Shown: piece after piece, positions 16,589-24,690 of the stretch | Position numbering within the stretch: position 1 is the first letter of the stretch | Layout: each line of letters opens with the position of its first letter | Assembly (NCBI GenBank): GCA_014801595.1 | Contig: JAAVDV010000023.1 | Coordinates: 1-29,211 of the forward strand | From: Bacteroides sp. | GTDB lineage: Bacteria > Bacteroidota > Bacteroidia > Bacteroidales > Muribaculaceae | DNA: 29,211 nucleotides | Direction of reading: 5' to 3' | Notes under the pieces: generated by a model | Told to the model about the DNA's origin: nothing | What the model saw: only the letters and a program-made list of their open reading frames with translations | Databases searched by the model: none | Made by a program: the position numbers and the translations under genes

Positions 16589-17866
16589 TCACTTTATTCT
16601 ATCGGTATTGAATTTCATCGTATGCAAATCTCTACCCCTCGAATCACAGATTCTCAGAGTGGATTCAATCTTATTGACCAATTCCATCATCTCTTCTTTG
16701 TTAGAGGCTTGAAGAGTGAACCTGCCGAAGTGTTGCATCAACGTCCCCATATAGTTTTCTTTTACAGTGTCACCTTCATGATAATATTGCAGAAAATCGG
16801 TGACTCCATCCCAACTCTTTATTTCCTCAAGCCCCTCAATTTTATCAATAGTTCCGCAGTCAAGAGGAATCATCAGTTGCGCCATAACCTTATCAGAACG
16901 TGTAGTCGACAAGGCCGCCAATTCCTCATCGGTAATCATTTCACCACCTCCGGCAAACCGCACCATCATCTTCATATCATTTATCCCCATCATCGGCTCA
17001 GTAATCTTGAAGATCATACCTCCGCTCAGTCGGAAACCCATCTCATGGCAATAGATTTTCCCCTCATAAGGAATTGATTGGATAAATGCTGTACCATTCT
17101 TCAATCCCATAGCCTTGAACATTTTCCGTACAGGCTGATCCACATCCCTATAAAAAGTCTCCGTGAGATCCGAAGGGAAGTAAGTAAAAGCACTGATCAG
17201 GTATTTCTTGTTGATTGGATCTGCGATGTAGGTGTCAAACATCAGGTAAGGAAAAAACTCCCCATCCTTAATCAGATATCTGAAGCTGAAAATAGAGCCA
17301 CCGTTATCGATGTATTTCTCTATTACTACCCGCTTACAGGTTGACCACGACATTGCGTAATCATAGGCCTTCAACACATCGTCCTTCGTGTAACAAATAG
17401 TAATGCCCTTGGAGCTGCATCCATCCACAGGCTTGACTATCAACGGGTATTCAATCTCCTTATCGGTTGAGTCATCAGTAAAATTACTGATGTCATACTC
17501 AGGTGCCGTAGGTACCCCATTATCCTTACAATAGGTCTTGAATGTCTCTTTGTTTGAACACATTTCCCATTGCTCCGGAGTAGCATAACATCTAATGCCG
17601 GCTTTAGCACACAAATTTATTACATTATTCAGATTGAACTCACTGGGACCACAGAACACTCCATCTACTGTATTCTCTTTTATGTATTTCTCCAGAGCCT
17701 CTAAGTCAGTGGTACTGATTTGCAATGTCTCATCAGCGATATCCTTGGCCGCCCCCCCCGAATCCTTATCTGTAACGATGGTATAGAACCCCAAGGATTT
17801 AGCAACCTTCACAATATCTAAGGACGCATAAGTTCCTCCAAGAATTAGCAGTTTTGACATACGCAT
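16589..17866 (-). CDS. ATP-grasp ligase (module ligase A)
   Basis: About 425 aa. I start at the ATG at 17866, 8 nt after the sugar transferase stop, because the longer frame begins with TTG inside that stop; an ATG at 17860 (MSKLLILGG) is equally plausible. A pre-ATP-grasp Rossmann domain (LLILGGTYASLDIVKVAKSLG) leads to KPVDGCSSKGI (145-155), VIEKYI, and YCHEMGFRLSGGMIF with the metal-binding Glu. The C-terminal domain includes HFGRFTLQA. It belongs to the same broad family as the enzyme at 7103-8305 but is clearly diverged, implying two separate ligations, for example acid to amine and a second residue to that product. Confidence 0.88.
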   Translation of the reverse strand: MRMSKLLILGGTYASLDIVKVAKSLGFYTIVTDKDSGGAAKDIADETLQISTTDLEALEKYIKENTVDGVFCGPSEFNLNNVINLCAKAGIRCYATPEQWEMCSNKETFKTYCKDNGVPTAPEYDISNFTDDSTDKEIEYPLIVKPVDGCSSKGITICYTKDDVLKAYDYAMSWSTCKRVVIEKYIDNGGSIFSFRYLIKDGEFFPYLMFDTYIADPINKKYLISAFTYFPSDLTETFYRDVDQPVRKMFKAMGLKNGTAFIQSIPYEGKIYCHEMGFRLSGGMIFKITEPMMGINDMKMMVRFAGGGEMITDEELAALSTTRSDKVMAQLMIPLDCGTIDKIEGLEEIKSWDGVTDFLQYYHEGDTVKENYMGTLMQHFGRFTLQASNKEEMMELVNKIESTLRICDSRGRDLHTMKFNTDRIK

Positions 17867-17874
17867 ATTTAGAT

Positions 17875-18477
17875 TCAAGAATTACTTGCATTTATATTTT
17901 TATGTCGAACTACACTTAAAAAAGTCTCAAAAAGAATTTTCATATCTAATATGAAAGACACGTTATCTGCATACCATGCATCAAGGTTATACTTCTCTTC
18001 TTGGGAGATGGAATTTCGATAATAAGCCTGGGAATAACCTGTTACACCCGGCTTCATAGAGTATCGTTTTTTAAGCACCTCCGGTAACTCAGCATAGTTG
18101 AGATCATAACTGTTAAGATTCGGACGAGGCCCAATGAGACTCATATCTCCCCTTAGCACATTCAGTAATTGCGGTAGTTCGTCGATACTGTATTTGCGTA
18201 GAACTCGTCCAACCTTAGTGACTCGCGCGTCTTTATCGGAAGTGAATGTAGAGCCATCTGCATTCCTAAGATCTGGTGCATTTTGATACATTGATCTAAA
18301 TTTAAACATATTAAACGGCTTACACCATCTTCCTTTTCGCGGAGCATTATAGAAAATCGGACCTGGGTCAGTAAAGTATACCATCGGACCTACTATAACT
18401 ATAGTTACCAACACAAAGGGCAGACATATGAGGGAAACAACTATATCAAGAAGTCTCTTAAAGAATCTTTTATACAT
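17875..18477 (-). CDS. Initiating sugar-1-phosphate transferase (monotopic PGT), first of two in the locus
   Basis: A 200-aa membrane-bound polyprenyl-phosphate sugar-1-phosphate transferase. The N-terminal hydrophobic segment (8-34) is followed by FKFRSMY (58-64), RKYSIDELPQL with catalytic D99-E100, and GDMSLIGPRPN (110-120). It is the short catalytic form but is distinct in sequence from the one at 1513-2103, with a longer insert NAPDLRNADGSTFTSDKDARVTKVG in two parts. It opens the compact module of acid-processing genes, starting 32 nt after a GT2 gene. A second initiating enzyme in one operon suggests another lipid-linked product or a merged cassette. Confidence 0.92.
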   Translation of the reverse strand: MYKRFFKRLLDIVVSLICLPFVLVTIVIVGPMVYFTDPGPIFYNAPRKGRWCKPFNMFKFRSMYQNAPDLRNADGSTFTSDKDARVTKVGRVLRKYSIDELPQLLNVLRGDMSLIGPRPNLNSYDLNYAELPEVLKKRYSMKPGVTGYSQAYYRNSISQEEKYNLDAWYADNVSFILDMKILFETFLSVVRHKNINASNS

Positions 18478-18509
18478 TCGAAGAATTCAAAATTTGAGGG
18501 AATTATAAT

Positions 18510-19466
18510 TCACGTAGATAGCAGTTTAAAAAATATTTTTGGTGAATAATATAGCATCGAGTAAACCAACAACTTCTTAGGAGATAGTGTGTGTTTCATT
18601 AGCTTAAATATATGACGGTTGTTAATGATATCTCTGATTATTTGGTGTCTATCATCCGGTGCAAGTTTATTTAGCCCTGTTATTATGAAATACATGTTAA
18701 AATTCATGTCCGGAATAAATAGTTTTCGGTCAGTTGTGGGAAGTTCTTTACTATATTCATACATAGATTTAACTCCCTCCCATCGTCCCTCTGCATTCCG
18801 CTTTGTGAAAGAAGACGTAATAGAATTAGACGCACGTTTAAGGTAGTTATATAGGAGCTTATTAAGGGTGACCACGCTTTTAGCAGCATATAGCAAGCGA
18901 GGCTTTAATTCCGCATCCTCATGGAGAATATGTGGACGAAAAACAATCCTATTATCCTTTAAAAAGGAAGTTCGAATTACTCGTGATTGGGCAAGATTAG
19001 GGAACCGAGTAATATCCATACATTTCTTCCCGATTATCGGGTTACAAATTGTAACAACAGATTCAATCTCGGTCCTATTAGAATTCTCATACAGGATTCG
19101 ATAGGGCATTTGGATCACATCAACCTTATTTGCCTCTATTGTGGCAATGATAGAGGCCACACTGTCCGGTTCTATATAGTCGTCACTGTCAACAAACCAC
19201 ACATATTCCCCTGTAGCATACCTTAAGCCTGTGTTACGTGCCTCGCTCAATCCCTTATTTTCCTGATTGATTATTTTAATTGGGGGTTGACAGTCTGGAG
19301 AAATGAGTTGATTCACTATATCCATACTCCTGTCTTTAGTCCCGTCATTCACTATTATAATCTCATAATCAAGCAAATTTACATCTCGTTGGGACAGACA
19401 GGAGGTTATACACTTTGCGACATAAGCTTCTACCTGATACACCGGAATTATTATAGAGAGCTTCAT
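18510..19466 (-). CDS. GT2 family (GT-A fold) glycosyltransferase
   Basis: A 318-aa inverting glycosyltransferase acting at the cytoplasmic face of the membrane. SIIIPVYQVEAYVAKCI (4-20) starts the GT-A domain; VNDGTKDRS (39-47) binds the nucleotide; KGLSEARNTGL (71-81) and WFVDSDDYIEP (90-100) carry the DxD metal site. The C-terminal 100 residues are helical and hydrophobic-basic (LKLLVYSML), suggesting membrane association. Donor and acceptor sugars cannot be read from sequence. It is separated from the polymerase upstream by 45 nt. Confidence 0.93.
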   Translation of the reverse strand: MKLSIIIPVYQVEAYVAKCITSCLSQRDVNLLDYEIIIVNDGTKDRSMDIVNQLISPDCQPPIKIINQENKGLSEARNTGLRYATGEYVWFVDSDDYIEPDSVASIIATIEANKVDVIQMPYRILYENSNRTEIESVVTICNPIIGKKCMDITRFPNLAQSRVIRTSFLKDNRIVFRPHILHEDAELKPRLLYAAKSVVTLNKLLYNYLKRASNSITSSFTKRNAEGRWEGVKSMYEYSKELPTTDRKLFIPDMNFNMYFIITGLNKLAPDDRHQIIRDIINNRHIFKLMKHTLSPKKLLVYSMLYYSPKIFFKLLST

Positions 19467-19511
19467 AAATAAAATACTATCAATTATACATTACAACCTC
19501 CTCTTAGGTTT

Positions 19512-20597
19512 TCACAATGTTATTATACTTGAATAGGAAATCGATCCTATGGTCAGGGTATAATAACAGAAGTAAATGAGATAAAAAGCAGTGAATGAAT
19601 TATAATAAAGCTTTTTCCATGAGGTTTTTGTGAAAGTTTGTCCAAATCTATCATACAGAATAAGAAGTGCGGGTAAGAAAGTCAATCCAACCCTGTCTGC
19701 ATAGTTGATGGATAGACCTATTATAAAGCACGCGACTGCCACTAAGGCTAATATTGCCAGAAATCTAAGGACTGAAGAATCTTTCTTATAAAGCGCCCAT
19801 ACACTCAAGATGAAATTGCTACCCCACATTAGCTTCAATATTATTCCTTTGTTGGGGCGGGAAAAATCGCTCATAGCATATCTTAAATACTGTTCACCGA
19901 AGGAATTTAATAAAAGCGGCAACACTATATCATTTATCAGTCTCAGGAAAAGGAGCATCAAGAATGGTGTAAAATACAAGATAACCTTATTATTCCTAAG
20001 AGGATACACTACGAACATTATCAATGCGACTATACTTGACGTATGAAATAAATAAGCGAAAGCAATACTTAATAATGATAATATATACTTCTTCTCTATG
20101 AGAAATATCATAGAATAGGCTAAAATTGCAATTGCCAGCATTTGTCTAGCGATATTGAAAGTTTGCATGAACAAACCTCCTCCCAAAAATATTGCAAATG
20201 CCAAGATTACATTAAATGTATACTTATAGATGAAATATATAAATAAACCTATATAAATACCACTGAACACAACTTGATAGAAGTAGTAGTTGGGATAAAG
20301 CTCCCCGCAGAGTTTCATCAGTATTTTCAATCCTAATTCTACTGTATCATTACCCTGAGCAGTAGGTTTTTCAGTAAAAATCTTATACCAATTATATCGC
20401 TGATAATCTTCAAAGAAACTTTTGTATGTTTCCGTATCCATTCCCACGCTAGCATCCCTCAGACCCATAGCGAATAAACATACTGTAGTCATCAAACCTA
20501 AAAATATAATATCGGCTGTTCTTTTACAGTATTTTCTTTCTATTATAGGATGTAGAAGCCATCCAATAATAAAAATTAATATAATATAAAGATACAT
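19512..20597 (-). CDS. wzy: EpsG-family polysaccharide polymerase (Wzy role)
   Basis: A 361-aa polytopic membrane protein with about ten hydrophobic helices and little soluble sequence. The EpsG-type signature GLRDASVGMDTETYKSFF lies at roughly residues 46-63, after the first helices; it is a periplasmic motif with R, D and TxxY. NIARQMLAIAILAYS and a following hydrophobic hairpin fit the family core. It polymerises repeat units flipped by the Wzx protein at 24685-26223. The gene is AT-rich, as is usual for Wzy. The symbol is by role; sequence conservation in this family is low. Confidence 0.85.
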   Translation of the reverse strand: MYLYIILIFIIGWLLHPIIERKYCKRTADIIFLGLMTTVCLFAMGLRDASVGMDTETYKSFFEDYQRYNWYKIFTEKPTAQGNDTVELGLKILMKLCGELYPNYYFYQVVFSGIYIGLFIYFIYKYTFNVILAFAIFLGGGLFMQTFNIARQMLAIAILAYSMIFLIEKKYILSLLSIAFAYLFHTSSIVALIMFVVYPLRNNKVILYFTPFLMLLFLRLINDIVLPLLLNSFGEQYLRYAMSDFSRPNKGIILKLMWGSNFILSVWALYKKDSSVLRFLAILALVAVACFIIGLSINYADRVGLTFLPALLILYDRFGQTFTKTSWKKLYYNSFTAFYLIYFCYYTLTIGSISYSSIITL

Positions 20598-20696
20598 GAA
20601 TTACAGAATAACTGTTAGATTTCCACCAAAGTACCTAAAATATCTTCAGAATCATCATTTTCTAATGGTTAATAAGGCTCTATAACACTACCTATA

Positions 20697-21725
20697 CTAT
20701 TTGATATTGCGAGACTTCTTCATAACTCTCTCAAACAAATACTTCCAGTATTGGAACCTAAACAACGATGATGTCCATTGATATAGATTATGTGTACGAA
20801 AATATCCTCTCTCTATTAAATTTATCCTTATTTTGTCATTCAATAAAAGGGGTACACCAAACTCTTTAATTAACTTATACTCTACGTTCATCCACGCAAC
20901 TGCTTTTTCTTTGTTAACAGGGTAAAGCCGATTAAACAGCATACTTCTCATTCTATACTGGATTTCCGATTGCCAATTTTGCAGGCTGGGCGTATTGAAT
21001 AAATCCATTAATACCCCTACTGCAGATCTAATGTTACCTTCGCTTAATTCAGCTGACATTGTACTATCATCAGTCCTTCTATAATAATACAGACTTTCAT
21101 TTACATAAGCTACTTTATCTGATAATGCATGCATCGGCACAGTTACTGCCATATCTTCAAATAATGTGGTACGACTTCTTGCCTTGAACATATGCCTTAT
21201 ATAAAAATCCCTTCTAATCAGTCGATTCCATAAGTAACCATCAATTACTCCTTTTCGTTTAATTAGTTTAGATAAGAGGATATTTTTAGGCAGTAGAAAA
21301 TTCTCCTTATTTACAGTTTCCCCTTTTTTAAATACATGGATTGAATTACAACCCACGATGTCTGCATTTGATAAGAGAGCTTCTTGATACAACTTCTCAT
21401 ACATTGTTACATCCACCCAATCATCACTGTCACAATGTATTACATATTCCCCCCTCGCAGCTTTAAGAGCTACAACACGAGTGTCTGCAAGTCCAAGATT
21501 TTTTTTGTTATGGATAATCCTAACTTGATTTATCCTTTGTGGATAATCAAGCAGGGTTCTTTCAATTATTGAAATACTGTTATCAGGTGTAGCATCATCT
21601 ACAAAAATAAACTCTATTCCCTCCTGGATGGTCTGTTCAAACAGGGATTTTACACATTTTTCAATATACTTTTCTACACCATAAACTGGAATTAAAACCG
21701 AAACCTTTATATGTTCTTCATTCAT
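20697..21725 (-). CDS. GT2 family (GT-A fold) glycosyltransferase
   Basis: A 342-aa glycosyltransferase: VSVLIPVYGVEKYIEKCV (8-25), VDDATPDNS (42-50), NLGLADTRVVAL (76-87) and HCDSDDWVD (97-105) with the DxD site. The C-terminal helical region is basic and ends KKSRNIK. It is shifted in sequence from the GT2 at 18510-19466, so two different linkages are expected. Its start overlaps the stop of the pyruvyltransferase-family gene by 8 nt, showing translational coupling. About 100 nt of AT-rich DNA separates it from the polymerase. Confidence 0.93.
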   Translation of the reverse strand: MNEEHIKVSVLIPVYGVEKYIEKCVKSLFEQTIQEGIEFIFVDDATPDNSISIIERTLLDYPQRINQVRIIHNKKNLGLADTRVVALKAARGEYVIHCDSDDWVDVTMYEKLYQEALLSNADIVGCNSIHVFKKGETVNKENFLLPKNILLSKLIKRKGVIDGYLWNRLIRRDFYIRHMFKARSRTTLFEDMAVTVPMHALSDKVAYVNESLYYYRRTDDSTMSAELSEGNIRSAVGVLMDLFNTPSLQNWQSEIQYRMRSMLFNRLYPVNKEKAVAWMNVEYKLIKEFGVPLLLNDKIRINLIERGYFRTHNLYQWTSSLFRFQYWKYLFERVMKKSRNIK

Positions 21726-22668
21726 ATTTCTGTACTTGAGTAAAATCGATCAACCATGTATCCGCAAAGGCTGATAGTTTATTTGTAGAGTTATCAATAT
21801 ATTTCACCGGCTTATACAATAATATCGATAATATCATTGCATGTAATCGTGTTGTTATAATTTCATTATATGGTTTCAGAAAATCACATCCCATTTTGAC
21901 CAAGTAGTTTTTAATTAATTTTATAGCCGCCTTGTCAATCAAAGAGTGAACTTTAATTCCATATTCTAATAATCTATTGCCAGATGCATAACCATATTTA
22001 AAAAGAGGAAATATCCGCAATGAATTTTCACATGAAGGCCAGTCATGTATCTCACTTCCTGTGATTCCATCAGGAGACTGTGGAGTAAGCTCCTTGTCTA
22101 TTCTTTTAAAATATAATTTCCTTGCCTCTTCCTTTCCTCGATATTTCTCCAATCTTTTGGAGTCTATATAGAAGGCCATGTCGGGAGCCTTCAATATGAC
22201 ATTACATGAGAAATTTGTTTTTAAGAAGTTGTAACTCCAATTATCCCGAGCAAAGAGGTAAAGATTCTTATGAGCTGAGAATTCTTCAGCATCCCGTTTT
22301 ACAAGAGCCTTGTTTTCATACCATACGGATTGGGGGAACATGACTATCTTATTAGTAGGATAATGCTCAATCACTTTTCTTCGCATATTTTGAGCCCAGG
22401 GATATAAATCTCCAAAGTTTCCTCCTCCCATCATTAGAATAGTGACATCATCTGGAATTGCTTGGAAACGAAAGGTATCACAGCTATGTGATGACAGAAG
22501 TTTTATGTTATTGGCTTTAAGGAAATCCAATATTCCTTGCCAAATCAGTACGTCCCCTATATTATTATAGTAGGGTGCATCAACAAGTATAGCTTTAGAA
22601 CCAATAACAGGCAGTATGGCCTGTCTGATTAGATCCTGAAGTTCCGTTATCTTCTCATTATAGTCCAT
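21718..22668 (-). CDS. Polysaccharide pyruvyl transferase family protein
   Basis: A 316-aa protein of the CsaB/ExoV family (PS_pyruv_trans), which adds a pyruvate ketal from PEP to a sugar. Typical features are DAPYYNNIGDVLIWQGI (29-45), LMMGGGNFGDLYPW (78-91), IVMFPQSVWY, LFARDNWSY and the C-terminal TTRLHAMILSILLYKPV block. The charge added by pyruvyl groups is common in surface glycans. In Bacteroides such proteins may act on sugars within the repeat unit before export. It follows the radical SAM gene by 10 nt. Confidence 0.9.
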   Translation of the reverse strand: MDYNEKITELQDLIRQAILPVIGSKAILVDAPYYNNIGDVLIWQGILDFLKANNIKLLSSHSCDTFRFQAIPDDVTILMMGGGNFGDLYPWAQNMRRKVIEHYPTNKIVMFPQSVWYENKALVKRDAEEFSAHKNLYLFARDNWSYNFLKTNFSCNVILKAPDMAFYIDSKRLEKYRGKEEARKLYFKRIDKELTPQSPDGITGSEIHDWPSCENSLRIFPLFKYGYASGNRLLEYGIKVHSLIDKAAIKLIKNYLVKMGCDFLKPYNEIITTRLHAMILSILLYKPVKYIDNSTNKLSAFADTWLIDFTQVQKYE

Positions 22669-22678
22669 TTACCGGATT

Positions 22679-23791
22679 TCATTTCTTGATGGAATAATAG
22701 ATCTTTCCTAATTTAGCTCGCAGGTTCCAAAGCTTATCATCAAGATATGTTTGGTGGTATAGTCTATTTTTAACCTTATCGCTAATCAGGTCATTATTGT
22801 CTGCTAATTTCTGACTTAGGAATTCTCTCATTTCAGGCACCAGCCAATGATTTCCATTCTTATCGACTCTATCTCTCATTTCAGCGTAGAAAGGAGTCGA
22901 GAGTTCCGGAATCATTCCTAATCCAAGCCACGCATGGCCATTATGACAATGCGCCTTGTTACAGTGACCTTTAGGTTTTAGGTCAATAGGCTTAGTGGGA
23001 TCATCAAGAATATTCTGGCGATTGAATGTACAATCGCACGCACGTAATACGCCGGTACCTAAATCCAATATACCCCCCCACAGACCGGAGTAACAGAATT
23101 CATTTCTCTTTTGATTAAAGATACTCATCTTAAAATCAAAAAGGGGAGAATTAAACTGACCCCATATACGCTGATATTCTTCTCTGGAAAGTTTGGAAAG
23201 GATTACAAATCCTGGTACATTCTCATCACGGGCGACCGTCACATGACATAAGGCTCCAACCTGCTCCTTACAGATTTTTTTGATATCTTCTATATGGGGG
23301 ATAAGTTCATCTGAAGGTGTCATTTCCAACGAAAAAGAACACCCATTATCTCGGACGAGTCTTATATTATCAAAGAATCTATCCATTAAATTCTTTTTCT
23401 TAAGCTCAAGATAATGGAATGAAAATTTAAATCCCAAACGTTTCTTCAATTCTGGAGGATACTGTTCCATCATCTCCTTGAATCTCTGGGTAATGGTGCC
23501 ATTATTTACAATCATGATATAATGGCCCTGCTCCAGTAATACTCTGACTATATCCGTCATTTCAGGAGGAAGAAGAGTCTCTCCATTACCACAGATATTT
23601 AAATGAGCAACTCCTCCCAATCTTTCTTTAGACAGAGCCTTTCCTATTTGTTCCGCAGAATACTTTAATTTAGGAACCTTTGCTGAGAAAAGCTTATGCT
23701 GAGTTATGTAACAATAGTGACATCTCAGAGTGCAGGTAGTGACAGGAACTTGAATGTCTATGAATCGTTTGATTTTATCCATATTACTCAT
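22679..23791 (-). CDS. Radical SAM protein with cysteine-rich C-terminal part
   Basis: A 370-aa protein from the ATG at 23791 (an upstream TTG is open but overlaps the old stop of the pseudogene). TTCTLRCHYCYITQ holds C20, C24 and C27, the CxxxCxxC ligands of the radical SAM 4Fe-4S cluster; ICGNGETLL is the GGE-like SAM-binding strand. Later cysteines at 233, 252, 254, 277 and 282 (FCYSG, RACDC, GHCNKAHC) could hold a second cluster, as in SPASM/twitch proteins. The substrate is unknown; such genes occur in capsule loci and may modify a sugar or an attached group. The TGATG junction couples it to the decayed gene upstream. Confidence 0.88.
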   Translation of the reverse strand: MSNMDKIKRFIDIQVPVTTCTLRCHYCYITQHKLFSAKVPKLKYSAEQIGKALSKERLGGVAHLNICGNGETLLPPEMTDIVRVLLEQGHYIMIVNNGTITQRFKEMMEQYPPELKKRLGFKFSFHYLELKKKNLMDRFFDNIRLVRDNGCSFSLEMTPSDELIPHIEDIKKICKEQVGALCHVTVARDENVPGFVILSKLSREEYQRIWGQFNSPLFDFKMSIFNQKRNEFCYSGLWGGILDLGTGVLRACDCTFNRQNILDDPTKPIDLKPKGHCNKAHCHNGHAWLGLGMIPELSTPFYAEMRDRVDKNGNHWLVPEMREFLSQKLADNNDLISDKVKNRLYHQTYLDDKLWNLRAKLGKIYYSIKK

Positions 23792-24690
23792 CAATTATTA
23801 ATGTATACGTATTTATTCTCACTTAACCACTTACACGTTAACTCAAGATTATACCTATTCAATATATTTAGTTCTAATCGACCTGAATTAATTGATTTTG
23901 AAAAAATATTTCGTAATTGGCTGTGGAGTCAGTCTCCATTCATGGGTAAAGATGACCAGTGTATCAGTCTGTATCCGGCGAAGGGCTTTTATAGGGATTA
24001 GCAGATGATTCTCCAATCGAAAATCAGTTCGTCGATACCTAACACCATTTTTCCACCACTCCTTATTCGTGTATCTGAATATTATTCGGCTTGATTTAGA
24101 TTATATGTATGCTTTCCTCTGATTCGGGACATAACAGCACTTCAACATCTCTCAAATTTTCAATTATTGAATCGGGACCATAAATCGGGACCATAAATCG
24201 GGACCATAAAAATAATGAAGCCGAATTATATTGGAGTTGAGATTATCTATCCTTCCGACAGTTATTAAAAAGCTCTGATACCCCGCGATTAAATCTTTAA
24301 CTGTTATTTTATCGTTGAAGTCCGGAGATTTCCAATGATATCCGATTTTCAACCAATCACTATCTCACCTAATTCTTTCCAATCCCGAAAATGAATTTGG
24401 TCAATTGTGATGATCAAATCCCTTTCAACAAATTTCCTCTTTACTTGATTGTAGGTATAGAATGTGAATTTTGCCCCATACTTCTCATGTAAACCCCTTA
24501 AATCCTTCATCACGGGAGACTCAAATATGGAGTTATATCCCCTCTAATTTAAATCAAAAAGCAATTCCGAATCATCTATGCTTAGATGAACAAATTCGTT
24601 TGTGCCTGATACTTTTGCATGTTGGGTATTAACAATAGTACTGTACCATGTCCACCCTATGACAAGCACGAAATGATTAGAAAATCAGAA
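23791..24690 (-). pseudogene. Decayed polysaccharide deacetylase-like gene
   Basis: No single frame is intact, but joining frames on the minus strand gives a continuous protein of about 295 residues. In order: a short hydrophobic start (FVLVIGWTWY), NEFVHLSIDD, an in-frame TAG (24546-24544), YNSIFESPVMKDLRGLHEKY, GAKFTFYTYN, a frameshift near 24362, SDWLKIGYHWKSPDF, a 13-bp triplication at 24171-24209, LLCP, frameshifts near 24110 and 24070, EWWKNGVRYRRTDFRLEN, TLVIFTHEWRL, a frameshift near 23897 and CKWLSENKYVYINN. The original TGA overlaps the radical SAM ATG (TGATG). The SIDD and THEW blocks resemble deacetylase-like glycan enzymes. At least five lesions make it non-functional. Confidence 0.72.
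24171..24209. repeat. Three exact tandem copies of a 13-bp unit inside the pseudogene
   Basis: The unit ATCGGGACCATAA is repeated three times without change at 24171-24183, 24184-24196 and 24197-24209. Collapsing it to one copy keeps the minus-strand frame open for about 25 more codons (YGPDSIIENLRDVEVLL), so the triplication disrupts the ancestral reading frame. Confidence 0.95.

Noticed and set aside
24171..24209. Active phase-variation switch
   Set aside because: The gene also has an in-frame stop and several other frameshifts, so changing copy number cannot restore it.
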